Of a DNA stretch of 64,000 nucleotides, positions 44,072 to 52,127 are shown piece after piece. Position 1 is the stretch's first letter; every line of letters starts with the position of its first letter. Made by a program: the position numbers and the translations under genes. The DNA comes from Bacteroidota bacterium. GTDB taxonomy: Bacteria > Bacteroidota > Ignavibacteria > UBA10030 > SZUA-254. The notes under the pieces are model-generated. The model was given only the letters and a program-made list of their open reading frames with translations. It did not search any database and was not told the origin of the DNA. Location of the stretch: NCBI GenBank assembly GCA_036522515.1, contig DATDFQ010000054.1, positions 39,383 to 103,382 of the forward strand, read 5' to 3'.

Positions 44072-46792
44072 TTAGAACGTAACGGAAGCCCCGACGATCA
44101 CCTGCCGGGGGGCCGAGTAGAAATCGGGTCTCGTGAAATACTCCTGCAGCGTGTTCACGCCCCGGGGAGGCTCCTGAATGCGCGTCGATTCCAGCGAGTA
44201 TCCCGCGCGTCCCGTGTCGGTGAACACGTTCACTTCGTTTTCGGTGTCGAAGACGTTGTACACTTTCACGAAGATCGAAAAGAGCCTGTCGAGAAACCGC
44301 ACATACTTCGTGAAATAAAGGTCGGTGTCGAAAAACGGCGGACGGTTGTCGCTGTTCTCGATCCCCGTGCGCGAGTTCTCGAGCGAGGGGGTATAGGGAA
44401 GGCCCGAGCCGAGCCGGCTGATGAGGCCTCCCGAGTAGTTATCGGGGCTGCTGAGCGTCAGCGTGACGTTCAGCGAATGTCTTCTGTCCCAGTCGAGGGG
44501 GACCAGCTCTTTGTTGCTCGGGATGCCCGCCTGGCTGTTGATGAAATCGGCGTTCGGATCCGAAGCGTCCCCCTCCGCGACCTGGTAGGTGTAGTCGACG
44601 TTCGCTCCCAGGTTCCCCGCGATCCGTTTTTCAAACGAAAGCGTGAAACCCTTCACCGCCCCGTAATCCCGGTTCACGTATTCCCCGAATGTCGTGATGC
44701 CCAGCTTCTGATGGAGTTGAAGCCCGAGGAGGTTGCGGATGTCTTTGTAGTACCCGGTGACCGTGATCGCGAGGTCGGCGCCCAGTTCCTGCTGCAGGCC
44801 GATTTCATAGACGGTGGTCCGCTGCGGCTGCAAATCTGGATTGCCGAGCGTGTTCCCGACGAAATCGGGGAAGACCCCCTGGTCGGTGATCCGGAGGTTC
44901 GGGTTCTTGTAGAGAAACTCGAACGCGGGGATCTGGAAGAAATGCCCGTACGAAATATGGACGGCTCCCTTTTCGCTGATGGGGTAGGAGAGGCCCACCC
45001 TGGGGCTGACCTGGGATTTCGCGCCCGCCTTCTGAAGCAGCGCGTCCGGGTAGGGGGGCGTGAGAGTGTCGAGGGCGGCGACATTGTCCGGGTTTCGAAG
45101 CGAACGCCCGTCGGGCTGGAAATAGTCGTACCGCAATCCCACGTTCACCACCAGGTAGTCGAGTTCGATCTTGTCCTGGAAGTATCCCGAGAGCTGGTAC
45201 GGATGGTTCGTGTAGGTGTTGTTATCGAAGCTGCCGGGGGGCGAAATGGCCGGGCGATATCCCGACTCCGGGCCCGCATGGATCTGAAAATCCTGGTAGC
45301 GCAGGGTATGGTATTTTCCCTCGATCCCCGCCTTGATCTGATGGATCCGGGTGACCTGGTCCGTGAGCTCGACCCTGCCTGTATACGTGTTCGTGTGGTG
45401 GAGGAAGTGCCAGTTCTGCGTCCCGCCCGTCAGGAACGTGTTCGGGCCGAGGAGCCGCCTCACCTCCGGGTTGGCGTACCTCGGGTCGAGCGGGTCTTCG
45501 TACACATACTGCTTGAAGTCCGTTTCGAAGATCGACGCGCTCGCGTCGAGGAATGCGGCGTCGCTGATGACGTGGTTGTAGTTTCCGCTCCCCAGAAAGC
45601 TCTTCTGGTAGTAGTGATAGTCTCCGTCGGGGTTCAATTGGAACTGATGATCGTACTGCCGGTAATTCTGGTTCTGGTAGAGCCCCTGGAGCGTCAGGGT
45701 CCGCGCGCTTCCGAGATTGAAAGAGAGTTTTGCCTGGAGCGAGTACCGCTCGCTGTAATTCATCGGCACGACTCTCCCGTCCCCGGTCGCGACGACGACC
45801 CATTCCGGAGGGTTGCCCCCGGCCGTGTAGGACGAGTCTTTCGGATTGAAGACCCTCCGGCCGTAGAGGTACCCGTCGTCGTAGATGTACTTGCCGGAGA
45901 GAAAGAATTTTGCGAAGCTGCTCCCCCGGACGACCGGCCCGCTCAGGGTGCCGTCGACATTATAAACGCCGAAGGCCTTCCGGTGCTGCTGGCCCCGGGC
46001 GAAGGGCGAGACAAGGCCGATGTTCCGGAAGATATCGCTGTGGGTGGAGACGTAATCGCCCACATAGGAGGAGACGCTTCCGCTGTAGTTCTCCCCGCCG
46101 ATTTTTGTGACCTGGTTGACGACGCCCGAAAGCGCCTCGCCGTACTCCGCGTTGAACGTCCCGCTCAGGACCTGGATCTCCTGGATGCTGCTTACCTCCG
46201 CCTCGAGGGCGGAGTTTCCGGAAAAGACGTCGTTGACGGCCACGCCGTCGACGAGATACTTCACCTCGTTGCTGCGGCCGCCCCGGAAATGCCCTTCCAC
46301 GACACCCGCCTGGAGATTAACGGCGGCCTGGACGTTTTCCAGAGGCAGTTTCGAAATCTGATCCGTGGTGACGGTGGAAGTCGTCGAGGTGAGGTCGCGC
46401 TGCACGAGCGGACGCGTGGCTGTCACTTCCACGCCCTGGACTTCGATCGCCTGCTGCTGGAGCGTGAAGTCGATGCGGGTCGTCTGATCGACGAAGACTT
46501 TGACGTCGTTGATGACGGTGGGGGCGTAGCCGACAGCGGAGGCCTTCAGCTGGTAGGTGCCGGGCGGAAGGTTGATGATGAAATAGCTTCCCTCGAGATC
46601 CGACGCCGCGCCGAGCGCGGTCCCTGCGACGAGCACGTTCACGCCGGCGAGGGCTTCTCTGGTCTGCCCGTCGGTGATTTTCCCGGAGATCTTCCCCGTC
46701 GTGCCCGCGATGCCCATGGTGTTGGCGAACAGGAGGAGCAGGAAAAGCCGGATGCAGCCACGGATGCGCGTTATTTTCCTCTGTACCATCAT
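44072..46792 (-). CDS. TonB-dependent receptor with carboxypeptidase-regulatory-like N-domain
   Basis: About 906 residues; the start is placed at 46792 (MMVQRKITRIRG), before the signal LFLLLLFANTMGIAG. A beta-sandwich domain (GKISGKITDGQTREALAGVN) precedes the plug (TSTVTTDQISKLPLENVQAA, YLVDGVAVNDVFSGNSALEA, and LSGTFNAEYGEALSGVVNQV). The 22-strand barrel follows and ends ...PRQVIVGASVTF. It imports a substrate across the outer membrane using TonB energy. The architecture is SusC-like, but no SusD gene is adjacent. It lies about 60 nt downstream of the triple-module surface protein. Confidence 0.92.
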   Translation of the reverse strand: MMVQRKITRIRGCIRLFLLLLFANTMGIAGTTGKISGKITDGQTREALAGVNVLVAGTALGAASDLEGSYFIINLPPGTYQLKASAVGYAPTVINDVKVFVDQTTRIDFTLQQQAIEVQGVEVTATRPLVQRDLTSTTSTVTTDQISKLPLENVQAAVNLQAGVVEGHFRGGRSNEVKYLVDGVAVNDVFSGNSALEAEVSSIQEIQVLSGTFNAEYGEALSGVVNQVTKIGGENYSGSVSSYVGDYVSTHSDIFRNIGLVSPFARGQQHRKAFGVYNVDGTLSGPVVRGSSFAKFFLSGKYIYDDGYLYGRRVFNPKDSSYTAGGNPPEWVVVATGDGRVVPMNYSERYSLQAKLSFNLGSARTLTLQGLYQNQNYRQYDHQFQLNPDGDYHYYQKSFLGSGNYNHVISDAAFLDASASIFETDFKQYVYEDPLDPRYANPEVRRLLGPNTFLTGGTQNWHFLHHTNTYTGRVELTDQVTRIHQIKAGIEGKYHTLRYQDFQIHAGPESGYRPAISPPGSFDNNTYTNHPYQLSGYFQDKIELDYLVVNVGLRYDYFQPDGRSLRNPDNVAALDTLTPPYPDALLQKAGAKSQVSPRVGLSYPISEKGAVHISYGHFFQIPAFEFLYKNPNLRITDQGVFPDFVGNTLGNPDLQPQRTTVYEIGLQQELGADLAITVTGYYKDIRNLLGLQLHQKLGITTFGEYVNRDYGAVKGFTLSFEKRIAGNLGANVDYTYQVAEGDASDPNADFINSQAGIPSNKELVPLDWDRRHSLNVTLTLSSPDNYSGGLISRLGSGLPYTPSLENSRTGIENSDNRPPFFDTDLYFTKYVRFLDRLFSIFVKVYNVFDTENEVNVFTDTGRAGYSLESTRIQEPPRGVNTLQEYFTRPDFYSAPRQVIVGASVTF

Positions 46793-46851
46793 AACGGTCC
46801 CGCCAAAAATAGAGGGAGGGGTATCGGTCAAGATACCCCTCCCTGTGGAAT

Positions 46852-49800
46852 TTACTTCACAAACAACATCTTCTTTACGAGCCCCACCTGCCCCGTCTGG
46901 AGGCGGTAAAAATAGACGCCCGATTCAACCTGCTGCCCGTTCTCGTTCCGTCCGTCCCATACCGCTTCGTGATATCCCGCGGAGATCACCCCGTCAACGA
47001 GCGTTCGCACGCGTTGTCCAAGAAGATTGTAGATCTCGAGCGAGATCTGGTCTGCCCTGGGCGTCGCGTACTGGATCACCGTCGTGGGGTTGAAGGGATT
47101 CGGAAAGTTGTCCGAGAGTTGGAACGTCTTCGGGATTCCCCTGGTGTCGTTTCCGGAAACGCCGGTGGAGGTGCCGATCACCTGGACGCCGAGATCGTCG
47201 AAGTAGATGGTCCCGGTGAACCGTGAATAGACGTGCAGCCGAACCTCGAGTGCCGTGGCGCTGACGCCGGTCGGAACCTGCACGTCGAGCGAGTACTGTG
47301 TCCAATCGAACGACGTGACGGCCGGGAATGAAAACGTATAATCGGTTGCAGGGCCGACCGGGTTGTAGCCGGAATTATTGCCGGTGCCCGTGAACCAGAG
47401 CGGAGTGAATCCGACCGACCAGGTTCCGGGATACATCGCTGCGGAATCGGGCACGAGATTGCTCGCCTTGATCCAGACCGACAGCCTCAGAATGTCGCCC
47501 GCCACCGCGCTGACCGATGCCGGTGTCGTGCCGCCTGACGGCGAGACCGGAAGAGCCGGTCCGCTGCCGTCGAGCATGAACCGGTGCGTCCCGACAAATC
47601 CGTCGTGGGGGGCGCGGTCGAACGGCATATCGAATTTCAACGAGTAGTTGCCCGAGTGTGCCGCCTCGTTTGTCACGACGGTGTTCTCAAAGCCGTTCCC
47701 CAATAACCCGTCGTTCCCGCCGTTCGGCGGCAGCCAGTAGAACCACCCGGTCGGTACTCCGACCCCGGCGTTCCAGTCCTGTCCCGCCCATGCCCCGCCC
47801 CGCCCGTAGAAGACGAAGTCGTCGGCCCATACCGTGCCGGTGGCGTTCTTGCCCGCGACGAACTTTACGATCGTCGTCCAGGAATCTTTCGGCAGGATCG
47901 TCTCGCCCACGCCGTTGGTGTCCGCGATCCATCCGGAGCTCGTGGCGACCGTCTGGTCGATCGGAAGCTTGGTTTCTCCGATAAATGCTCCCGCACTGTC
48001 CCAGAACGAATACGAAATCCACCAGGTCTGATCGGCGCTGATCGGGTTCGTGTTCACATTCTCCGTTTTGACATAGGCGCCGAGCAGGATGTCGACGTTC
48101 TTGAGGTGTTGCGGCGACCAGATGTCGGCCATGTTCTTGGAAATCCATGACGCGGAATCGGCCGTGACCGACGGCTTTGCGATCTTGAGGCTGTGTCCGA
48201 GCGAACTGAACTGATCGGTTGCCCAGCTCAAAGTAGCGCTCGAGGGCTCGCTCCCTTCCGTCCAGTATGCCGGATATTCTCCCTCGAAGCCGCCGATCAA
48301 ATTCGGCTGCGGCGGATCGAGTTTCTCCACGGTCAGATCATCGAAGTAGATCGTACCCGTGAACCGGGAATAGACGTGGAGACGAACCTCGAGAGCGTTC
48401 GCACCCACTCCTGTCGGGACGGTGACGTCCAGCGAATACTTTTTCCAGGCGAAGGAGGTGACCGCCGGAAACGCAAACGTGTAATCGTTTGCGGGACCGA
48501 CGGGGTTGTAGCCAAGGTTGTTGGTGTTGCCGGTGAACCAGAGCGGAGTGAATCCGACCGACCAGGTTCCGGGATACATCGCTGCGGAATCGGGCACGAG
48601 ATTACTCGCCTTGATCCAGACGCTGAGACGCAATACATCCCCCGGCTGTACGTCAGAAATGCTGGAGATCCCGCCCCTATTCTTCGTTACGGTCGATCCT
48701 TTTCCGGTTTGGTTGAACAGGAAGCGCTGTGTGCCGACAAATCCGTCATGGGGCGAGCGGTCAAACGGCATGTCGAATTTCAACGAGTAGTTGCCCGAGT
48801 GCGCCGCCTCGTTCGTCACGACGGTGTTCTCAAAGCCGTTCGCCAGTAACCCGTCGTTCCCGCCGTTCGGCGGCAGCCAGTAGAACCACCCTGTCGGCAC
48901 GCCGACGCCGGTGTTCCAGTCCTGTCCCGCCCATGCTCCGCCCCGCCCGTAGAAGACGAAGTCGTCGGCCCAAACCGTGCCGGTGGCGTTCTTGCCCGCG
49001 ACGAACTTTACGATCGTTGTCCACGAATCCTTCGGCAGGATCGTCTCTCCCACGCCATTGGTGTCCGCGATCCATCCGGAGCTCGTGGCGACCGTCTGGT
49101 CGATCGGAAGCTTGGTCTCTCCGATAAACGCTCCCGCGCTATCCCAGAATGAGTACGAAACCCACCACGCTTCATCAGCATTGGCCGGGTTCATGTTCAC
49201 ATTCTCTGTCTTGACATAGGCCCCGAGCAGGATGTCGACGTTCTTGAGATGCTGCGGGGACCAGATGTCGCACATGTTCTGAGAAATCCATGAGGCCGAG
49301 TCGGCGGTTACGCCCTTGCTGATCTTGAGGGAGTGTCCAAGCGAACTGAACTGGTCTGTTGCCCAGGCCAGAGTCGAGCCGCCCGGTTCGTTCCCCTTCG
49401 TCCAATACGCAGGAAGCGAGCCCTCGAAGCCCCCGGCAAGGTTGATTTCGGGCACATCGAGTTTCTCCACGGTCAAATCGTCAAAGTAAATTGTCCCGGT
49501 GAACCGGGAATAGACGTGCAGCCGCGTTTCCAGCTCCTTCGCATTGACCCCGGACGGAACGGTAATATCCAGAGTATATTTCGTCCAGTCGAAGGACGTG
49601 ACCGCGGGAAATGCGAATGTGTAATCGACCGCGGGCCCGACGGGGTTGTAGCCGTAGTTCGGCCCGGTGCCCGTAAAGAAGAGAGGAGTAAATCCAACGG
49701 ACCATGTGCCGGGATAGACCTCGGCGGAATCAGGCACGAGGTTACTCGCCTTGATCCAGACGCTGAGGCGCAACTTATCCCCCTCCTGAATGTCCGACCG

Positions 49801-50625
49801 GATACTGCTGAACGGGTATCGCAGCGTCCCGACGAAACCGTCATGGGGTGCGCGATCCAGCGGCAGGTCGAATTTCAGCGAGTAGTTTCCCGAATGCGCC
49901 GCTTCGTTCGTCACGGCGGTGTTCTCGAATCCGTTCGCCAGTAACCCGTCGTTCCCTCCGTTCGGCGGCAGCCAGTAGAACCATCCCGCCGGTACAGCGA
50001 CACCGGTATTCCAGTCCTGCCCTGCCCACGCTCCCCCTCGTCCGTAGAACACGAAGTCGTCTGCCCAAACCGTGCCGGTCGCGTTCTTACCCGCGACGAA
50101 CTTTACGATCGTCGTCCAGGAATCCTTCGGCAGGATCGTCTCGCCCACGCCGTTGGTGTCCGCGATCCATCCCGTGCTTGTTGCGGCGGTCTGGTCGATC
50201 GGCAGCTTGGTCTCTCCGATGAACGCTCCCGCGCTATCCCAGAACGAATAGGAAATCCACCAGGTCTCATCGGCGTTTGCCGGGCTGGTGTTCACATTCT
50301 CTGTCTTGACGTAGGCGCCAAGGAGGATGTCGACGTTCTTGAGATGCTGCGGAGACCAGATGCCCGTCATGTTCTGCGATATCCAGGCGGCGGAATCGGC
50401 GGTCGATGACGGTTTGGCGATCTTAAGGCTGTGGCCGAGCGAACTGAACTGGTCGGTTGCCCAGCTCAACGTCGATGTGCCCGGTTCGTTTCCCTTCGTC
50501 CAGAATGAGGGAAGCGATCCCTCGAATCCGCCGACCGTATTGACGGTGGCCGGCTGGCCGAACGCTCCAATTGCCGTCAATAAGACAAGCAAAAGGGCGC
50601 CGGTAAATAGTGTATGCCTTTTCAT
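46852..50625 (-). CDS. T9SS-sorted surface protein made of three near-identical CBM-like modules
   Basis: 1257 residues. A signal peptide (HTLFTGALLLVLLTAIGAFG) is followed by three copies of a roughly 380-residue unit and a T9SS C-terminal domain (FPNPFNPTTVIQYATP ... GVYFYRLQTG). Each unit holds two jelly-roll, CBM4/9-like sandwiches: one opens GGFEGSLPSFWTKGNEP and ends VWADDFVFYGRGG, the next opens NGFENTAVTNEAAHSGNYSL and ends GTIYFDDLTVEKLD. No catalytic motif is visible, so it is most likely a multivalent carbohydrate-binding surface protein. The units differ mainly in a loop before RLSVWIKASNLVPDSA. It is the first gene after the LacI regulator and may be its main target. Confidence 0.85.
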   Translation of the reverse strand: MKRHTLFTGALLLVLLTAIGAFGQPATVNTVGGFEGSLPSFWTKGNEPGTSTLSWATDQFSSLGHSLKIAKPSSTADSAAWISQNMTGIWSPQHLKNVDILLGAYVKTENVNTSPANADETWWISYSFWDSAGAFIGETKLPIDQTAATSTGWIADTNGVGETILPKDSWTTIVKFVAGKNATGTVWADDFVFYGRGGAWAGQDWNTGVAVPAGWFYWLPPNGGNDGLLANGFENTAVTNEAAHSGNYSLKFDLPLDRAPHDGFVGTLRYPFSSIRSDIQEGDKLRLSVWIKASNLVPDSAEVYPGTWSVGFTPLFFTGTGPNYGYNPVGPAVDYTFAFPAVTSFDWTKYTLDITVPSGVNAKELETRLHVYSRFTGTIYFDDLTVEKLDVPEINLAGGFEGSLPAYWTKGNEPGGSTLAWATDQFSSLGHSLKISKGVTADSASWISQNMCDIWSPQHLKNVDILLGAYVKTENVNMNPANADEAWWVSYSFWDSAGAFIGETKLPIDQTVATSSGWIADTNGVGETILPKDSWTTIVKFVAGKNATGTVWADDFVFYGRGGAWAGQDWNTGVGVPTGWFYWLPPNGGNDGLLANGFENTVVTNEAAHSGNYSLKFDMPFDRSPHDGFVGTQRFLFNQTGKGSTVTKNRGGISSISDVQPGDVLRLSVWIKASNLVPDSAAMYPGTWSVGFTPLWFTGNTNNLGYNPVGPANDYTFAFPAVTSFAWKKYSLDVTVPTGVGANALEVRLHVYSRFTGTIYFDDLTVEKLDPPQPNLIGGFEGEYPAYWTEGSEPSSATLSWATDQFSSLGHSLKIAKPSVTADSASWISKNMADIWSPQHLKNVDILLGAYVKTENVNTNPISADQTWWISYSFWDSAGAFIGETKLPIDQTVATSSGWIADTNGVGETILPKDSWTTIVKFVAGKNATGTVWADDFVFYGRGGAWAGQDWNAGVGVPTGWFYWLPPNGGNDGLLGNGFENTVVTNEAAHSGNYSLKFDMPFDRAPHDGFVGTHRFMLDGSGPALPVSPSGGTTPASVSAVAGDILRLSVWIKASNLVPDSAAMYPGTWSVGFTPLWFTGTGNNSGYNPVGPATDYTFSFPAVTSFDWTQYSLDVQVPTGVSATALEVRLHVYSRFTGTIYFDDLGVQVIGTSTGVSGNDTRGIPKTFQLSDNFPNPFNPTTVIQYATPRADQISLEIYNLLGQRVRTLVDGVISAGYHEAVWDGRNENGQQVESGVYFYRLQTGQVGLVKKMLFVK
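47180..50550 (-). repeat. Three tandem roughly 1.1-kb coding repeats
   Basis: Three direct repeats (approximately 49450-50550, 48310-49440 and 47180-48300) encode the binding modules of the surface protein. Long stretches are almost identical at the DNA level, including third codon positions, for example around 47820-47990, 48960-49130 and 50050-50220. This points to recent duplication or gene conversion. The boundaries are approximate. Confidence 0.85.
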
Positions 50626-50706
50626 GAAAACTCTCCCTTCTTGAGAATGTGTGGCATCGTTGCGTTATTTACGATTATGTACAATTGATACTGATTTCGA
50701 ATGACG

Positions 50707-51825
50707 TTAGAACCGGCCGAGATCGTGCTCGCCCGCCGCGACTTGAGAACTTCGTGGACGGTGCATGAGGCGCTGCCGGGTGCCGGCTTTCAAGTGCTTC
50801 TGAACGGGAGAACCCGAAGAGGCACGCACTATCAGCTCCACCGGGAGATGGACCGTGGAAACGTGCCGTGTCTTTTCCCTGATCATTTCCACGATTCTCT
50901 TCACGGCGATCTTTCCCATCTCAGCCTTGAACACCCGCACCGTGGTCAGGTTGGGCTCGACGTGCGAACTCAGCTCGATGTCGTCGAACCCGACGATCGC
51001 GATATCCTCCGGAATCCTTTTGCGCGCGGCTTTGAGATAGTTCATGCACCCGATCGCCATCGCGTCGTTGGCGGCGAACAGGGCGGTTGGTTTCCCCCCC
51101 TGTTTCAGCAGGCGTTCGGCGGCGTTGTACCCGTTATGGATGCGCGTGTCGTCTTCGTCCGTGATCACCAGTTGCGGGTTGAACGGAAGCCCGTTCTCAC
51201 GGAGGGCCGACTTGTACCCCTCGAACCTCTCAAGAATGCTGGGATGCTCAGGATCTCCTCCGACGAAGGCGATCTCCGTCCTGCCGTTTCCGATGAGGTG
51301 CTGCGTCGCGGCTTTCGCTCCCTTGAAATTATCGATCAGGACGGTGGAGTACCCCGCACCCTGGACCGCGTAGTCGACGAGGACGATCGGAAGCCCGAGC
51401 CGGTCGATGTGCTCGATCAGCAGAGGGTTGAATTTTCCGGCCACGATAACGCCGTCGACGTTCTTCTCCTGAAGGAAGCGCGGTATGGCGCCGCCCCGTT
51501 TCGAACGTTTCGGCACGGTCGTCAGGAGGATGTAGTAGTTGTGTTCGCGGGCTTCGAATTCCGTGCCGAGGAACACGTGGGTGTAAAACGGTTCGACCTC
51601 GGAGAAATGATCGTCGGTCAGAATAAATCCGATGTTTCCGCTCGCCTTCGAAGCGAGCCCGCGGGCGCTGCGGAGCGGATGGTAGCCGAGGGTGCGGATC
51701 GCCTTTTGCACCTTGCGGCGGGTATCATCGCTGACGTTCGACTTATTATTGAGTACGAGGGAAACCGTGGAGATCGAGAGGGAGGTTGCGCGCGCAACAT
51801 CTTCTATTGTGGGGCGCTGCTTCAA
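50707..51825 (-). CDS. LacI family transcriptional regulator
   Basis: 372 residues. The N-terminal helix-turn-helix is TIEDVARATSLSISTVSLVL, followed by the hinge helix LRSARGLASKASGNIGFILT. A periplasmic-binding-protein-like effector domain completes it (DGVIVAGKFNPLL, AFVGGDPEHPSILERFEGYK, and IVGFDDIELSSHVEPNLTTV). It should bind an operator and respond to a sugar. It lies directly upstream of, and in line with, the surface-protein and transporter genes, with an 81-nt gap before the first of them, so it most likely controls that locus. About 20 residues beyond the usual end add a Lys/Arg-rich tail. Confidence 0.94.
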   Translation of the reverse strand: MKQRPTIEDVARATSLSISTVSLVLNNKSNVSDDTRRKVQKAIRTLGYHPLRSARGLASKASGNIGFILTDDHFSEVEPFYTHVFLGTEFEAREHNYYILLTTVPKRSKRGGAIPRFLQEKNVDGVIVAGKFNPLLIEHIDRLGLPIVLVDYAVQGAGYSTVLIDNFKGAKAATQHLIGNGRTEIAFVGGDPEHPSILERFEGYKSALRENGLPFNPQLVITDEDDTRIHNGYNAAERLLKQGGKPTALFAANDAMAIGCMNYLKAARKRIPEDIAIVGFDDIELSSHVEPNLTTVRVFKAEMGKIAVKRIVEMIREKTRHVSTVHLPVELIVRASSGSPVQKHLKAGTRQRLMHRPRSSQVAAGEHDLGRF

Positions 51826-52127
51826 TTGTCCGATATCTCGAAGCGTTCTAATGAGTAAAGTGCGGAACTTACCCTACAAAGGAAGAAAAAAGACCGTTCT
51901 TCGGGGTATCGCTCGATGTCGGGCTTGAGGAATCGAAGCGCTTGGATAATAGGCAAATTCCCGGTGTTTGTCAAGTGGCTTGAAATTCACCGCCTGAATT
52001 GCTACATTTTTCAACCGGGCCTTGGACGCACCAACTCATCACGCCGACAAACCGCAATGGGGTTCCTTTGCAAAAATCGCGGTGAAACCTTCCCTGAGCA
52101 AGCTGTGAGGACGGGAGGGTCGCGAAT
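51826..52127. other. Divergent intergenic region between the LacI regulator and the histidine kinase
   Basis: About 300 bases with no credible gene. A TTGAAATT ... TACATTTTT pair near 51979-52015 could be an FCB-type -33/-7 promoter (TTTG/TAnnTTTG) for the plus-strand kinase gene; this is only a guess. A GGGAGGG ribosome site at 52113-52119 precedes the kinase start. Confidence 0.5.

Noticed and set aside
43946..46909. A 987-residue plus-strand open frame opposite the TonB receptor
   Set aside because: It is antisense to an unmistakable receptor, has the Val/Arg/Asp-rich composition typical of GC-rich shadow frames, and shows no domain.
47180..50550. Repeat array considered as a CRISPR or non-coding satellite
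   Set aside because: The repeats are about 1.1 kb, coding, in frame and domain-sized, so they are protein modules.
50679..50691. Near-palindrome GTACAATTGATAC upstream of the triple-module gene as a LacI operator
   Set aside because: Only the outer three pairs and a CAATTG core fit; it is too weak to call an operator without a second copy or a family consensus.
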